DNA of 64,000 bases. Source: Panulirus ornatus (Eukaryota > Arthropoda > Malacostraca > Decapoda > Palinuridae). The DNA lies in assembly GCF_036320965.1 (NCBI RefSeq), contig NC_092262.1, positions 2,710,253 to 2,774,252 of the forward strand. The letters run 5' to 3'. Shown one piece after another: positions 17,930 through 29,998 of the stretch (the stretch's first letter is position 1; every line of letters begins with the position of its first letter). The notes under the pieces are model-generated. The model saw nothing but the letters and a program-made list of their open reading frames with translations. It was not told the origin of the DNA and searched no databases. The position numbers were made by a program, and so were the translations under genes.

Positions 17930-18265
17930 TCTTTTTTCCCCCTTTAGTTTGGGTTTGATTTTTTTTATGAAATTACCCTGTCTTTTTCAGTGTACCCTTT
18001 GAAAACATTTTTAAAAATGAAGTAAAAAGGGACTGAGCATTTGTGCTTATTTTTAACAAACATAAAACTAAAACACACTCCACACCCAACACACACACAC
18101 CCACACCCCAAAACCTAATATAATATATATAAAATATTATATATAAATTATATATATATTATATATATATAGATTAAATTTTAAAAATAAAATTTATATA
18201 TAAAAGGGTTTTACCCCGACGTTTAACAATGGTTTGATTAACCCCCCGGGCGGGACAGCCCGAAA
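17930..18265. other. Low-complexity, probably error-rich sequence
   Basis: Homopolymer-dominated text with runs of T, A and C, irregular CA and TA tracts, and at 18210-18265 a distorted version of the RL-A 3' UTR: GTTTTACCCCGACGTTTAAC where other copies have GTTTACCCCAGACGCTTCAC. The pattern of many 1-base indels in homopolymers fits unpolished long-read consensus better than biological decay. Confidence 0.55.
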
Positions 18266-20645
18266 ACCCCCGGTATACCACATCGCCCCAATTCACTCTA
18301 TTCCTTGCCCTCCTTTCACCCTCCTGCAGGTTCAGGCCCCGATCACACAAAATCTTTTGCACTACATCTTTCCACCTCCAATTTGGTCCCCCTCTTCTCC
18401 TCGTTCCCTCCACCTCCGACATATATATCCTCTTGGTCAATCTTTCCTCACTCATTCTCTCCATGTGCCCAAACCATTTCAAAACACCCTCTTCTGCTCT
18501 CTCAACCACGCTCTTTTTATTTCAACACATCTCTCTTACCCTTACGTTACTTACTCGATCAAACCACCTCACACCACACATTGTCCTCATACATCTCATT
18601 TCCAGCACATCCAACCTCCTGCGCACAACTCTATCCATAGCCCACGCCTCGCAACCATACAACATTGTTGGAACCACTATTCCTTCAAACATACCCATTT
18701 TTGCTTTCCGAGATAATGGTCTCGACTTCCACACATTCTTCAAGGCTCCCAGAATTTTCGCCCCCTCCCCCACCCTATGATCTACTTCCGCTTCCATGGT
18801 TCCATCCGCTGCCAGATCCACTCCCAGATATCTAAAACACTTCACTTCCTCCAGTTTTTCTCCATTCAAACTCACCTCCCAATTGACTTGACCCTCAACC
18901 CTGCTGTACCTAATAACCTTGCTCTTATTCACATTTACTCTTAACTTTCTTCTTTCACACACTTTACCAAACTCAGTCACCAGCTTCTGCAGTTTCTCAC
19001 ATGAATCAGCCACCAGCGCTGTATCTTCAGCGAACAACAACTGACTCACTTCCCAAGCTCTCTCATCCCCAACAGATTTCATACTTGCCCCTCTTTCCAA
19101 AACTCTTGCATTCACCTCTCTAACAACCCCATCCATAAACAAATTAAACAACCATGGAGACATCACACACCCCTGCCGCAAACCTACATTCACTGAGAAC
19201 CAATCACTTTCCTCTCTTCCTACACGTACACATGCCTTACATCCTCGATAAAAACTTTTCACTGCTTCTAACAACTTGCCTCCCACACCATATATTCTTA
19301 ATACCTTCCACAGAGCATCTCTATCAACTCTATCATATGCCTTCTCCAGATCCATAAATGCTACATACAAATCCATTTGCTTTTCTAAGTATTTCTCACA
19401 CACATTCTTCAAAGCAAACACCTGATCCACACATCCTCTACCACTTCTGAAACCACACTGCTCTTCCCCAATCTGATGCTCTGTACATGCCTTCACCCTC
19501 TCAATCAATATCCTCCCATACAATTTACCAGGAATACTCAACAAACTTATACCTCTGTAATTTGAGCACTCACTCTTATCCCCTTTGCCTTTGTACAATG
19601 GCACTATGCACGCATTCCGCCAATCCTCAGGCACCTCACCATGAGTCATACATACATTAAATAACCTTACCAACCAGTCAACAATACAGTCACCCCCTTT
19701 TTTGATAAATTCCACTGCAGTACCATCCAAACCTGCTGCCTTGCCGGCTTTCATCTTCCGCAAAGCTTTTACTACCTCTTCTCTGTTTACCAAATCATTT
19801 TCCCTAACCCTCTCACTTTGCACACCACCTCGACCAAGACACCCTATATCTGCCACTCTGCCATCAAACACATTCAGCAAACCTTCAAAATACTCACTCC
19901 ATCTCCTTCTCACATCACCACTACTTGTTATCACCTCCCCATTTGCGCCCTTCACTGAAGTTCCCATTTGCTCCCTTGTCTTACGCACTTTATTTACCTC
20001 CTTCCGGAACATCTTTTTATTCTCCCTTAAATTTAATGATACTCTCTCACCCCAACTCTCATTTGCCCTCTTTTTCACCTCTTGCACCTTTCTCTTGACC
20101 TCCTGTCTCTTTCTTTTATACATCTCCCACTCAATTTCATTTTTTCCCTGCAAAAATCGTCCAAATGCCTCTCTCTTCTCTTTCACTAATACTCTTACTT
20201 CTTCATCCCACCACTCACTACCCTTTCTAATCAACCCACCTCCCACTCTTCTCATTCCACAAGCATCTTTTGCGCAATCCATCACTGATTCCCTAAATAC
20301 ATCCCATTCCTCCCCCACTCCCCTTACTTCCATTGTTCTCACCTTTTTCCATTCTGTACTCAGTCTCTCCTGGTACTTCCTAACACAAGTCTCCTTCCCA
20401 AGCTCACTTACTCTCACCACCCTCTTCACCCCAACATTCACTCTTCTTTTCTGAAAACCCATACAAATCTTCACCTTAGCCTCCACAAGATAATGATCAG
20501 ACATCCCTCCAGTTGCACCTCTCAGCACATTAACATCCAAAAGTCTCTCTTTCGCGCGCCTGTCAATTAACGCGTAATCCAATAACGCTCTCTGGCCATC
20601 TCTCCTACTTACATAAGTATACTTATGTATACCTCGCTTTTTAAA
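18266..20645 (-). mobile_element. RL-A copy 6, long open RT frame
   Basis: Minus-strand copy from about residue 206 (FKKRG) to the C-terminus. The frame is open from 20644 to 18522, about 700 codons, covering the last endonuclease motifs, linker, complete RT and most of the C-terminal region. Nonsense TGA at 18520-18522 replaces a Gly codon (MCGNKK block). The RT catalytic box reads FAED, not FADD, near 19026 (a TCT/TCA change), so the enzyme is probably dead. The 3' UTR merges into the poor-quality stretch. The 5' end joins unassigned DNA, not (TA)n. Confidence 0.88.
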
Positions 20646-21118
20646 CTCTGTTTTGGGAAGGAATGTATTAAGTTTGTGCTCGAGTTGTTGTGTAGGATAT
20701 CTGCCTTTCCTGGTTTTTGCCAGAGAATATGAGTAAGGAGATGAATCTATCTAGGAAAATGTTGGGTTAGCGCCAAAATTATAAGACTTAGAGGTGACTT
20801 TGGGGAGATAAGTGCGACGGATGAGAAAAATGCCTGTGGAATGAACAGAGCGATACCAGTTTGCACCAGCCTTCACTCCTGCGTGCAGTAGCATGCTTTC
20901 CGACATGTTTCATGAGCTCCTCTTCGCCAACGGAACTACCTTGGCCCACAAGTGATGCTACTACGTTTGTGAATCAAGAACCATTGCAACACAGACCTCG
21001 CCAGGTGGTAGAGTGTCCCGCAGTGTATCGAGACAGACTTCCCCAGAACTTTTTTAAAGGGGAAGTAAATGTTTATAGTTGTGTTACTGGAGTGATAGTT
21101 TTCATACATGGTGCTTTG
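20646..21118. other. Unassigned sequence
   Basis: Not similar to anything else in the window. A frame at 20861-21130 encodes about 89 residues with no recognised motif, and it runs into the dispersed repeat, so I do not call it a gene. This is one of the few candidate single-copy stretches. Confidence 0.5.
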
Positions 21119-21336
21119 ACAAGAAAATAGTGAAATTGGAAAAAATGTAGCTTAGACATTGAAGCTTATTGATACAGTGGTTAAATTGATGAGAACTACT
21201 ATTGACGTTTGTGTAAATAAATTATACATTTCCTTTTTCCATAGCCAGAGGTTGAACCATTATGTGACATTCATTTTTTTTCATTTCATTTCAAGCTAGA
21301 AGTTTCAGTTTTCTAAATTGTTTCTTACATTTTTCA
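21119..21336 (+). repeat. Dispersed 225-bp 3'UTR-like repeat, copy 2
   Basis: Nearly identical to 6955-7180, with AATAAA at 21216-21221 and the same following TG/TA microsatellite. Confidence 0.75.
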
Positions 21337-21396
21337 TATGTATATATATGTATGTGTGTGTGTGTGTAAATGTGCGTATGTATGTGTATGTGTGTG

Positions 21397-21450
<54 letters not shown>
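21337..21450. repeat. (TG)n/(TA)n microsatellite and T-run
   Basis: Compound TATG/TG/TA run ending in about 15 T. It corresponds to 7176-7262 before diverging into (TA)n. Confidence 0.92.
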
Positions 21451-21451
<1 letters not shown>

Positions 21452-22380
21452 ATACTTTGTCGCTGTCTCCCGCGTTTGCGAGGTAGCGCAAGGAAACAGA
21501 CGAAAGAAATGGCCCAACCCCCCCCCCCCATACACATGTACATACACACGTCCAGACACGCAAATATACATACCTACACAGCTTTCCATGGTTTACCCCA
21601 GACGCTTCACATGCCTTGCTTCAATCCACTGACAGCACGTCAACCCCTGTATACCACATGACTCCAATTCACTCTATTTCTTGCCCTCCTTTCACCCTCC
21701 TGCATGTTCAGGCCCCGATCACACAAAATCTTTTTCACTCCATCTTTCCACCTCCAATTTGGTCTCCCTCTTCTCCTCGTTCCCTCCACCTCCGACACAT
21801 ATATCCTCTTGGTCAATCTCTCCTCACTCATTCTCTCCATGTGCCCAAACCATTTCAAAACACCCTCTTCTGCTCTCTCGACCACGCTCTTTTTATTTCC
21901 ACACATCTCTCTTACCCTTACGTTACTTACTCGATCAAACCACCTCACACCACACATTGTCCTCAAACATCTCATTTCCAGCACATCCATCCTCCTGCGC
22001 ACATCTCTATCCATAGCCCACGCCTCGCAACCATACAGCATTGTTGGAACCACTATTCCCTCAAACATACCCATTTTTGCTTTCCGAGATAATGTTCTCG
22101 ACTTCCACACATTTTTCAAGGCTCCCAAAATTTTCGCCCCCTCCCCCACCCTATGATCCACTTCCGCTTCCATGGTTCCATCCGCTGACAGATCCACTCC
22201 CAGATATCTAAAACACTTCACTTCCTCCAGTTTTTCTCCATTCAAACTCACCTCCCAATTGACTTGACCCTCACCCCTACTGTACCTAATAACCTTGCTC
22301 TTATTCACATTTACTCTCAACTTTCTTCTTCCACACACTTTACCAAACTCAGTCACCAGCTTCTGCAGTTTCTCACATGA

Positions 22381-22383
<3 letters not shown>
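21452..22383 (-). mobile_element. RL-A copy 7, C-terminal fragment
   Basis: 3' UTR at 21452-21639 and open C-terminal coding at 21640-22383, from about residue 752 (just after FADDTALVA) to the stop. It carries LSADG where most copies read LAADG, the same variant as copies 9, 21 and 23. The 5' end abuts (TA)n. Confidence 0.87.

Positions 22384-22459
<76 letters not shown>
22384..22459. repeat. (TA)n microsatellite
   Basis: About 76 bases of TA between the 5' end of copy 7 and the T-rich 3' tail of copy 8 (both minus strand). Confidence 0.96.
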
Positions 22460-22462
<3 letters not shown>

Positions 22463-22475
22463 TCTTTTTTTTTTT

Positions 22476-22941
22476 GCTTTGTCGCTGTCTCCCGCGTTTG
22501 CGAGGTAGCGCAAGGAAACAGACGAAAGAAATGGCCCAACCCACCCCCATACACATGCCTTGATTGAATCCACTGACAGCACGTCAACCCCGGTATACCA
22601 CATCGCTCCAATTCACTCTATTCTTTGCCCTCCTTTCTCCATCCTGCATGTTCAGGCCCCGATCACAGAAAATCTTTTTCACTCCATCTTCCCACCTCCA
22701 ATTTGGTCTCCCTCTTCTCCTCGTTCCCTCCACCTCCGACACATATATCCTCTTGGTCAATATTTCCTCACTCATTCTCTCCATGTGACCAAACCATTTC
22801 AAAACACCCTCTTCTGCTCTCTCAACCACGCTCTTTTTATTTCCACACATCTCTCTTACCCTTACGTTACTTACTCGATCAAACCACCTCACACCACACA
22901 TTGTCCTCAAACATCTCATTTCCAGCACATCCATCCTCCTG
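22476..22941 (-). mobile_element. RL-A copy 8, short C-terminal fragment
   Basis: It contains the 3' UTR, shortened internally near 22555, and coding at 22584-22941 for about the last 117 residues. At 22941 it joins the first base of the copy 9 leader in opposite orientation through a shared CCTG. Confidence 0.85.
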
Positions 22942-23061
22942 GGGATAGGGGTGAAAGAATACTTCCCACGCATTTCTCGCGTGTCGTAGAAAGCGACTAG
23001 AGGGGACGGGAGCGGGGGGCCAGAAATCCTCCCCTCCTTGTATTTTCTTTAACTTTCTAAA
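22942..23061 (+). mobile_element. RL-A copy 9, 5' leader
   Basis: GGGGATAGGGG... leader of 120 bases ending just before ATG 23062, co-linear with 7264-7386. Like RLN, it contains the CGTGTCGTAGAA and AAATCCTCCCCTC blocks. Confidence 0.82.
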
Positions 23062-26058
23062 ATGGGAAACAGAAAAAGGAGTCACGCGGGGAGTGCTCAT
23101 CCTCCTCGAAGGCTCAGAGTGGGGTGCCTAAATGTGTGTGGATGTAACCAAGATGTGAAAAAAGGAGAGATAGGTAGTATGTTTGAGGAAAGGAACCTGG
23201 ATGTTTTGGCTCTGAGTGAAACGAAGCTCAAGGGTAAAGGGGAAGAGTGGTTTGGAAATGTCTGGGGAGTGAAGTCAGGGGTTAGTGAGAGGACAAGAGC
23301 AAGGGAAGGAGTAGCAATACTCCTGAAACAGGAGTTGTGGGAGTATGTGATAGAATGTAAGAAAGTAAATTCTCGATTAATATGGGTAAAATTGAAAGTT
23401 GATGGAGAGAGGTGGGTGATTATTGGTGCATATGCACCTGGGCATGAGAAGAAAGATCATGAGAGGCAAGTGTTTTGGGAGCAGCTAAATGAGTGTGTTA
23501 GCGGTTTTGATGCACGAGACCGGGTTATAGTGATGGGTGATTTGAATGCAAAGGTGAGTAATGTGGCAGTTGAGGGAATAATTGGTGTGCATGGGGTGTT
23601 CAGTGTTGTAAATGGAAATGGTGAGGAGCTTGTAGATTTATGTGCTGAAAAAGGACTGATGATTGGGAATACCTGGTTTAAAAAGCGAGATATACGTAAG
23701 TATACTTATGTAAGTAGGAGAGATGGCCAGAGAGCGTTATTGGATTACGTGTTAATTGACAGGCGTGCGAAAGAGAGACTTTTGGATGTCAATGTGCTGA
23801 GAGGTGCAACTGGAGGGATGTCTGATCATTATCTTGTGGAGGCTAAGGTGAAGATTAGTATGGGTTTTCAGAAAAGAAGAGTGAATGTTGGGGTGAAGAA
23901 GGTGGTGAGAGTAAGTGAGCTTGGGAAGGAGACCTGTGTGAGGAAGTATCAGGAGAGACTGTGTACAGAATGGAAAAAGGTGAGAACAATGGAAGTAAGG
24001 GGAGTGGGGGAGGAATGGGATGTATTTAGGGAATCAGTGATGGATTGCGCAAAAGATGCTTGTGGCATGAGAAGAGTGGGAGGTGGGCTGTTTAGAAAGG
24101 GTAGTGAGTGGTGGGATGAAGAAGTAAGAGTATTAGTGAAAGAGAAGAGAGAGGCATTTGGACGATTTTTGCAGGGAAAAAATGCAATTGAGTGGGAGAA
24201 GTATAAAAGAAAGAGACAGGAGGTCAAGAGAAAGGTGCAAGAGGTGAAAAAAAGGGCAAATGAGAGTTGGGGTGAGAGACTATCAGTAAATTTTAGGGAG
24301 AATAAAAAGATGTTCTAGAAGGAGGTAAATAGGGTGCGTAAGACAAGGGAGCAAATGGGAACTTCAGTGAAGAGCGTAAATGGGGAGGTGATAACAAGTA
24401 GTGGTGATGTGAGAAGGAGATGGAATGAGTATTTTGAAGGTTTGTTGAATGTGTCTGATGACAGAGTGGCAGATATAGGGTGTTTGGGTCGAGGTGGTGT
24501 GCAAAGTGAGAGGGTTAGGGAAAATGATTTGGTAAACAGAGAAGAGGTAGTAAAAGCTTTGCGGAAGATGAAAGCCGGCAAGGCAGCAGGTTTGGATGGT
24601 ATTGCAGTGGAATTTATTAAAAAAGGGGGTGACTGTTTTGTTGACTGGTTGGTAAGGTTATTTAATGTATGTATGACTCATGGTGAGGTGCCTGAGGATT
24701 GGCGGAATGCGTGCATAGTGCCATTGTACAAAGGCAAAGGGGATAAGAGTGAGTGCTCAAATTACAGAGGTATAAGTTTGTTGAGTATTCCTGGTAAATT
24801 ATATGGGAGGGTATTGATTGAGAGGGTGAAGGCAGGTACAGAGCATCAGATTGGGGAAGAGCAGTGTGGTTTCAGAAGTGGTAGAGGATGTGTGGATCAG
24901 GTGTTTGCTTTGAAGAATGTATGTGAGAAATACTTAGAAAAGCAAATTGATTTGTATGTAGCATTTATGGATCTGGAGAAGGCATATGATAGAGTTGATA
25001 GAGATGCTCTGTGGAAGGTATTAAGAATATATGGTGTGGGAGGCAAGTTGTTAGAAGCAGTGAAAAGTTTTTATCGAGGATGTAAGGCATGTGTACGTGT
25101 AGGAAGAGAGGAAAGTGATTCGTTCTCAGTGAATGTAGGTTTGCGGCAGGGGTGTGTGATGTCTCCATGGTTATTTAATTTGTTTATGGATGGGGTTGTT
25201 AGGGAGGTAAATGCAAGAGTCTTGGAAAGAGGGGCAAGTATGAAGTCTGTTGGGGATGAGAGAGCTTGGGAAGTGAGTCAGTTGTTGTTCGCTGATGATA
25301 CAGCGCTGGTGGCGGATTCATGTGAGAAACTGCAGAAGCTGATGACGGAGTTTGGTAAAGTGTGTGGAAGAAGAAATTTAAGAGTAAATGTGAATAAGAG
25401 CAAGGTTATTAGGTACAGTAGGGTTGAGGGTCAAGTCAATTGGGAGGTGAGTTTGAATGGAGAAAAACTGGAGGAAGTGAAGTGTTTTAGATATCTGGGA
25501 GTGGATCTGTCAGCGGATGGAACCATGGAAGCGGAAGTGGATCATAGGGTGGGGGAGGGGGCGAAAATTTTGGGAGCCTTGAAAAATGTGTGGAAGTCGA
25601 GAACATTATCTCGGAAAGCAAAAATTGGTATGGTTGAAGGAATAGTGGTTCCAACAATGTTGTATGGTTGCGAGGCGTGGGCTATGGATAGAGTTGTGCG
25701 CAGGAGGATGGATGTGCTGGAAATGAGATGTTTGAGGACAATGTGTGGTGTGAGGTGGTTTGATCGAGTAAGTAATGTAAGGGTAAGAGAGATGTGTGGA
25801 AATAAAAAGAGCGTGGTTGAGAGAGCAGAAGAGGGTGTTTTGAAATGGTTTGGGCACATGGAGAGAATGAGTGAGGAAAGATTGACCAAGAGGATATATG
25901 TGTCGGAGGTGGAGGGAACGAGGAGAAGAGGGAGACCAAATTGGAGGTGGAAAGATGGAGTGAAAAGGATTTTGTGTGATCGGGGCCTGAACATGCAGGA
26001 GGGTGAAAGGAGGGCAAGGAATAGAGTGAAGTGGAGCGATGTGGTATACAGGGGTTGA
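23062..26058 (+). CDS. RL-A endonuclease-reverse transcriptase, one nonsense codon
   Basis: Best copy in the window: about 998 codons in one frame, interrupted only by TAG at 24316-24318 (codon 419, Trp in other copies). Endonuclease residues 1-260: N24 in LNVCG, E53 in SETK, Y124 in GAYAPG, D160 and N162 in MGDLNAK, LDYVLID at 227-233, SDH at 254-256. Lys/Arg-rich linker at about 330-440. [11 protein letters not shown] near 505, [10 protein letters not shown] at 634-643 (first catalytic Asp), [11 protein letters not shown] at 695-705, FADD at 743-746. The C-terminal region ([11 protein letters not shown] near 872 to YRG) is shared by the family. There is no separate gag-like ORF. Known APE-type LINE proteins nick target DNA and reverse-transcribe their RNA there; activity here would need the nonsense codon suppressed or absent. 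RTE-like assignment is provisional. Confidence 0.9.
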
Positions 26059-26243
26059 CGTGCTGTCAGTGGATTGAATCAAGGCATGTGAAGCGTCCGG
26101 GGTAAACCATGGAAAGCTGTGTAGGTATGTATATTTGCGTGTGTGGACGTGTGTATGTACATGTGTATGGGGGGGGGTTGGGCCATTTCTTTCGTCTGTT
26201 TCCTTGCGCTACCTCGCAACCGCGGGAGACAGCGACGAGGTAT

Positions 26244-26306
<63 letters not shown>

Positions 26307-26317
26307 ATTTATTTATT
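26059..26317 (+). mobile_element. RL-A copy 9, 3' UTR, A-run and (TA)n tail
   Basis: 3' UTR to the GACAGCGACGAGGTATA block near 26243, then about 15 A, TA repeats and TTTA repeats to about 26317, where the minus-strand tail of copy 10 begins. Copies 9 and 10 are tail-to-tail. Confidence 0.82.
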
Positions 26318-27053
26318 ATACTTTGTCGCTGTCTCCCGCATTAGCGAGGTAGCGCAAGGAAACAGACAAAACAATGGCTCAACCCACCCACATACACATG
26401 TATATACAAAAGTGCTCACACACACACATATACATACCTACACATTTCAACATATACATACACAGGCATATACATATCTATACATGTACATATTCATACA
26501 TGCTGCCTTCATCTATTCTCGCCGTCACCCTGCCCCACATGAAATGGCACCCCCCTCCCCCTGCATGTGTGTGAGGTAGAGCTAGGAAAACACAACAAAG
26601 GCCACATTCATTCACACTCAGTCTCTAGCTGTCATGTGTAATGCACCAAAACCACAGCTCCCTTTCCACATCCTGGCCCAACAACACTTTATATGGTTTA
26701 CCCCAGACGCTTCACATGCCCTGGTTCATTCCATTGACAGCATATCGATCCCTGTACCACAACGTTCCAATTCACTCTATTCCTTGCATGCCTTTCAAAC
26801 TCCTGTATATTCAGGCCCCGATTGCTCAAAATCTTTTTCGCTCCACCCTTCCACCTCCAATTTGGTCTCCCACTTCTCCTCGTTACCTCTACCTCTTTGT
26901 CAATCTTTCCTCACTCACTCTTTCCATGTGACCAAACCACCTCAACACACACTCCTCTGCTCTCTCACCCACACCTGTTATCACCAAACATCCCCCCAAC
27001 CCCTCATTAATTACTCGATCAAACCACCTCACACCACATACTGTCCTCAAACA

Positions 27054-27056
<3 letters not shown>
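26318..27056 (-). mobile_element. Diverged RL copy 10 with long 3' UTR
   Basis: Long-form 3' UTR at 26318-26745, with both GCGCTACCTCGC-type motifs degraded, and a short coding stretch of about the last 110 residues. WFDRVINEGLGG and [26 protein letters not shown] are visible near 26889-27050. It is more diverged than RL-A. The 5' end abuts (TA)n. Confidence 0.8.

Positions 27057-27140
<84 letters not shown>
27057..27140. repeat. (TA)n microsatellite
   Basis: TA tract ending in AAATACA, between copy 10 and the RLN element. Confidence 0.96.
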
Positions 27141-27142
27141 CA

Positions 27143-27380
27143 TATCCCTGGGGATAGGGGATTAAGAATACTTCCTACGTATTCCCTGCGTGTCGTAGAA
27201 GGCGACTAAAAGGAGAGGGAGCGGGAGGCTGGAAATCATCCCCTCTCGTTTTTTTTTTTAATTTTCCAAAAGAAGGAAAAGAGGGGGGCCAGGTGAGGAT
27301 ATTCCACAAAGGCCCAGTCCTCTGCTCTTAACGCTACCTCGCTAACGCGGGAAATGGCGAATAGTTTAAAAGAAATAGAA

Positions 27381-27383
<3 letters not shown>
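27143..27383 (+). mobile_element. RLN short non-autonomous element, full length
   Basis: It begins TATCCCTGGGGATAGGGG, exactly the RL-A leader start. It continues with the CGTGTCGTAGAAGGCGACTA and CCCCTCTCG blocks and a T-run, then AAAGAAGGAAAAGAG (a degraded RL-A start-codon region). It ends with CGCTACCTCGCTAACGCGGG, the RL-A 3' hairpin, and an A-rich tail. It has no ORF. It lies between two (TA)n tracts. Confidence 0.85.
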
Positions 27384-27466
<83 letters not shown>

Positions 27467-27476
27467 TTATTTTTAT
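27384..27476. repeat. (TA)n microsatellite with TTATTTTA end
   Basis: About 79 bases of TA followed by T/A-rich sequence merging into the minus-strand tail of copy 11. Confidence 0.96.
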
Positions 27477-29998
27477 TATACTTTGTCGCTGTCTCCCGCG
27501 TTTGCGAGGTAGCGCAAGGAAACAGACGAAAGAAATGGCCCAACCCACCCCCCCATACACATGTATATACATACGTCCACACACGCAAATATACATACCT
27601 ACACAGCTTTCCATGGTTTACCCCAGACGCTTCACATGCCTTGATTCAATCCACTGACAGCACGTCAACCCCGGTATACCACATCGCTCCAATTCACTCT
27701 ATTCCTTGCCCTCCTTTCACACTCCTGCATGTTCAGGCCCCGATCACACAAAATCTTTTTCACTCCATCTTTCCACCTCCAATTTGGTCCCCCTCTTCTC
27801 CTCGTTCCCTCCACCTCCGACACATATATCCTCTTGGTCAATCTTTCCTCACTCATCCTCTCCATGTGCCCAAACCACTTCAAAACACCCTCTTCTGCTC
27901 TCTCAACCACGCTCTTTTTATTTCCACACATCTCTCTTACCCTTACGTTACTCACTCGATCAAACCACCTCACACCACACATTGTCCTCAAACATCTCAT
28001 TTCCAGCACATCCATCCTCCTGCGCACAACTCTATCCATAGCCCACGCCTCGCAACCATACAACATTGTTGGAACCACTATTCCTTCAAACATACCCATT
28101 TTTGCTTTCCGAGATAATGTTCTCGACTTTCACACATTCTTCAAGGCCCCCAGAATTTTCGCCCCCTCCCCCACCCTATGATCCACTTCCGCTTCCATGG
28201 TTCCATCCGCTGCCAGATCCACTCCCAGATATCTAAAACACTTCACTTCCTCCAGTTTTTCTCCATTCAAACTCACCTCCCAATTGACTTGACCCTCAAC
28301 CCTACTGTACCTAATAACCTTGCTCTTATTCACATTTACTCTTAACTTTCTTCTTCCACACACTTTACCAAACTCAGTCACCAGCTTCTGCAGTTTCTCA
28401 CATAAATCAGCCACCAGTGCTGTATCATCAGCGAACAACAACTGACTCACTTCCCAAGCTCTCTCATCCCCAACAGACTTCATACTTGCCCCTCTTTCCA
28501 AAACTCTTGCATTTACCTCCCTAACAACCCCATCCATAAACAAATTAAACAACCATGGAGACATCACACACCCCTGCCGCAAACCTACATTCACTGAGAA
28601 CCAATCACTTTCCTCTCTTCCAACACGTACACATGCCTTACATCCTCGATAAAAACTTTTCACTGCTTCTAACAACTTTCCTCCCACACCATATATTCTT
28701 AATACCTTCCACAGAGCATCTCTATCAACTCTATCATATGCCTTCTCCAGATCCATAAATGCTACATACAAATCCATTTGCTTTTCTAAGTATTTCTCAC
28801 ATACATTCTTCAAAGCAAACACCTGATCCACACATCCTCTACCACTTCTGAAACCACACTGCTCTTCCCCAATCTGATGCTCTGTACATGCCTTCACCCT
28901 CTCAATCAATACCCTCCCATATAATTTACCAGGAATACTCAACAAACTTATACCTCTGTAATTTGAGCACTCACTCTTATCCCCTTTGCCTTTGTACAAT
29001 GGCACTATGCACGCATTCCGCCAATCCTCAGGCACCTCACCATGAGTCCTATATACATTAAATAACCTTACCAACCAGTCAACAATACAGTCACCCCCTT
29101 TTTTAATAAATTCCACTGCAATACCATCCAAACCTGCTGCCTTGCCGGCTTTCATCTTCCGCAAAGCTTTCACTACCTCTTCTCTGTTTACCAAATCATT
29201 TTCCCTAACCCTCTCACTTTGCACACCACCTCGACCAAGACACCCTATATCTGCCACTCTATCATCAAACACATTCAACAAACCTTCAAAATACTCACTC
29301 CATCTCCTTCTCACATCACCACTACTTGTTATCACCTCCCCATTTGCGCCCTTCACTGAAGTTCCCATTTGCTCCCTTGTCTTACGCACTTTATTTACCT
29401 CCTTCCAGAACATCTTTTTATTCTCCCTAAAATTTAATGATACTCTCTCACCCCAACTCTCATTTGCCCTTTTTTTCACCTCTTGCACCTTTCTCTTGAC
29501 CTCCTGTCTCTTTCTTTTATACATCTCCCACTCAATTGCATTTTTTCCCTGCAAAAATCGTCCAAATGCCTCTCTCTTCTCTTTCACTAATACTCTTACT
29601 TCTTCATCCCACCACTCACTACCCTTTCTAATCAACCCACCTCCCACTCTTCTCATGCCACAAGCATCTTTTGCGCAATCCATCACTGATTCCCTAAATA
29701 CATCCCATTCCTCCCCCACTCCCCTTACTTCCATTGTTCTCACCTTTTTCCATTCTGTACTCAGTCTCTCCTGGTACTTCCTCACACAGGTCTCCTTCCC
29801 AAGCTCACTTACTCTCACCACCCTCTTCACCCCAACATTCACTTTTTTTTTCTGAAAACCCATACAAATCTTCACCTTAGCCTCCACAAGATAATGATCA
29901 GACATCCCTCCAGTTGCACCTCTCAGCACATTAACATCCAAAAGTCTCTCTTTCGTACGCCTGTCAATTAACACGTAATCCAATAACGTAATCCAATA
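27477..29998 (-). mobile_element. RL-A copy 11, one nonsense codon
   Basis: 3' UTR 27477-27664 and coding 27665-29985 from about residue 227 to the end. One TGA at 28128-28130, replacing a Trp codon (NVWKSR), is the only break, and the frame continues through it. RT motifs including FADD near 28430 are intact. The 5' end carries a small duplication (CGTAATCCAATAA, near 29972-29996) at the junction with TA-rich sequence. Confidence 0.88.

Noticed and set aside
20861..21130. Possible host gene of 89 codons
   Set aside because: No recognised motif, no splice context, and its end lies in a dispersed repeat.
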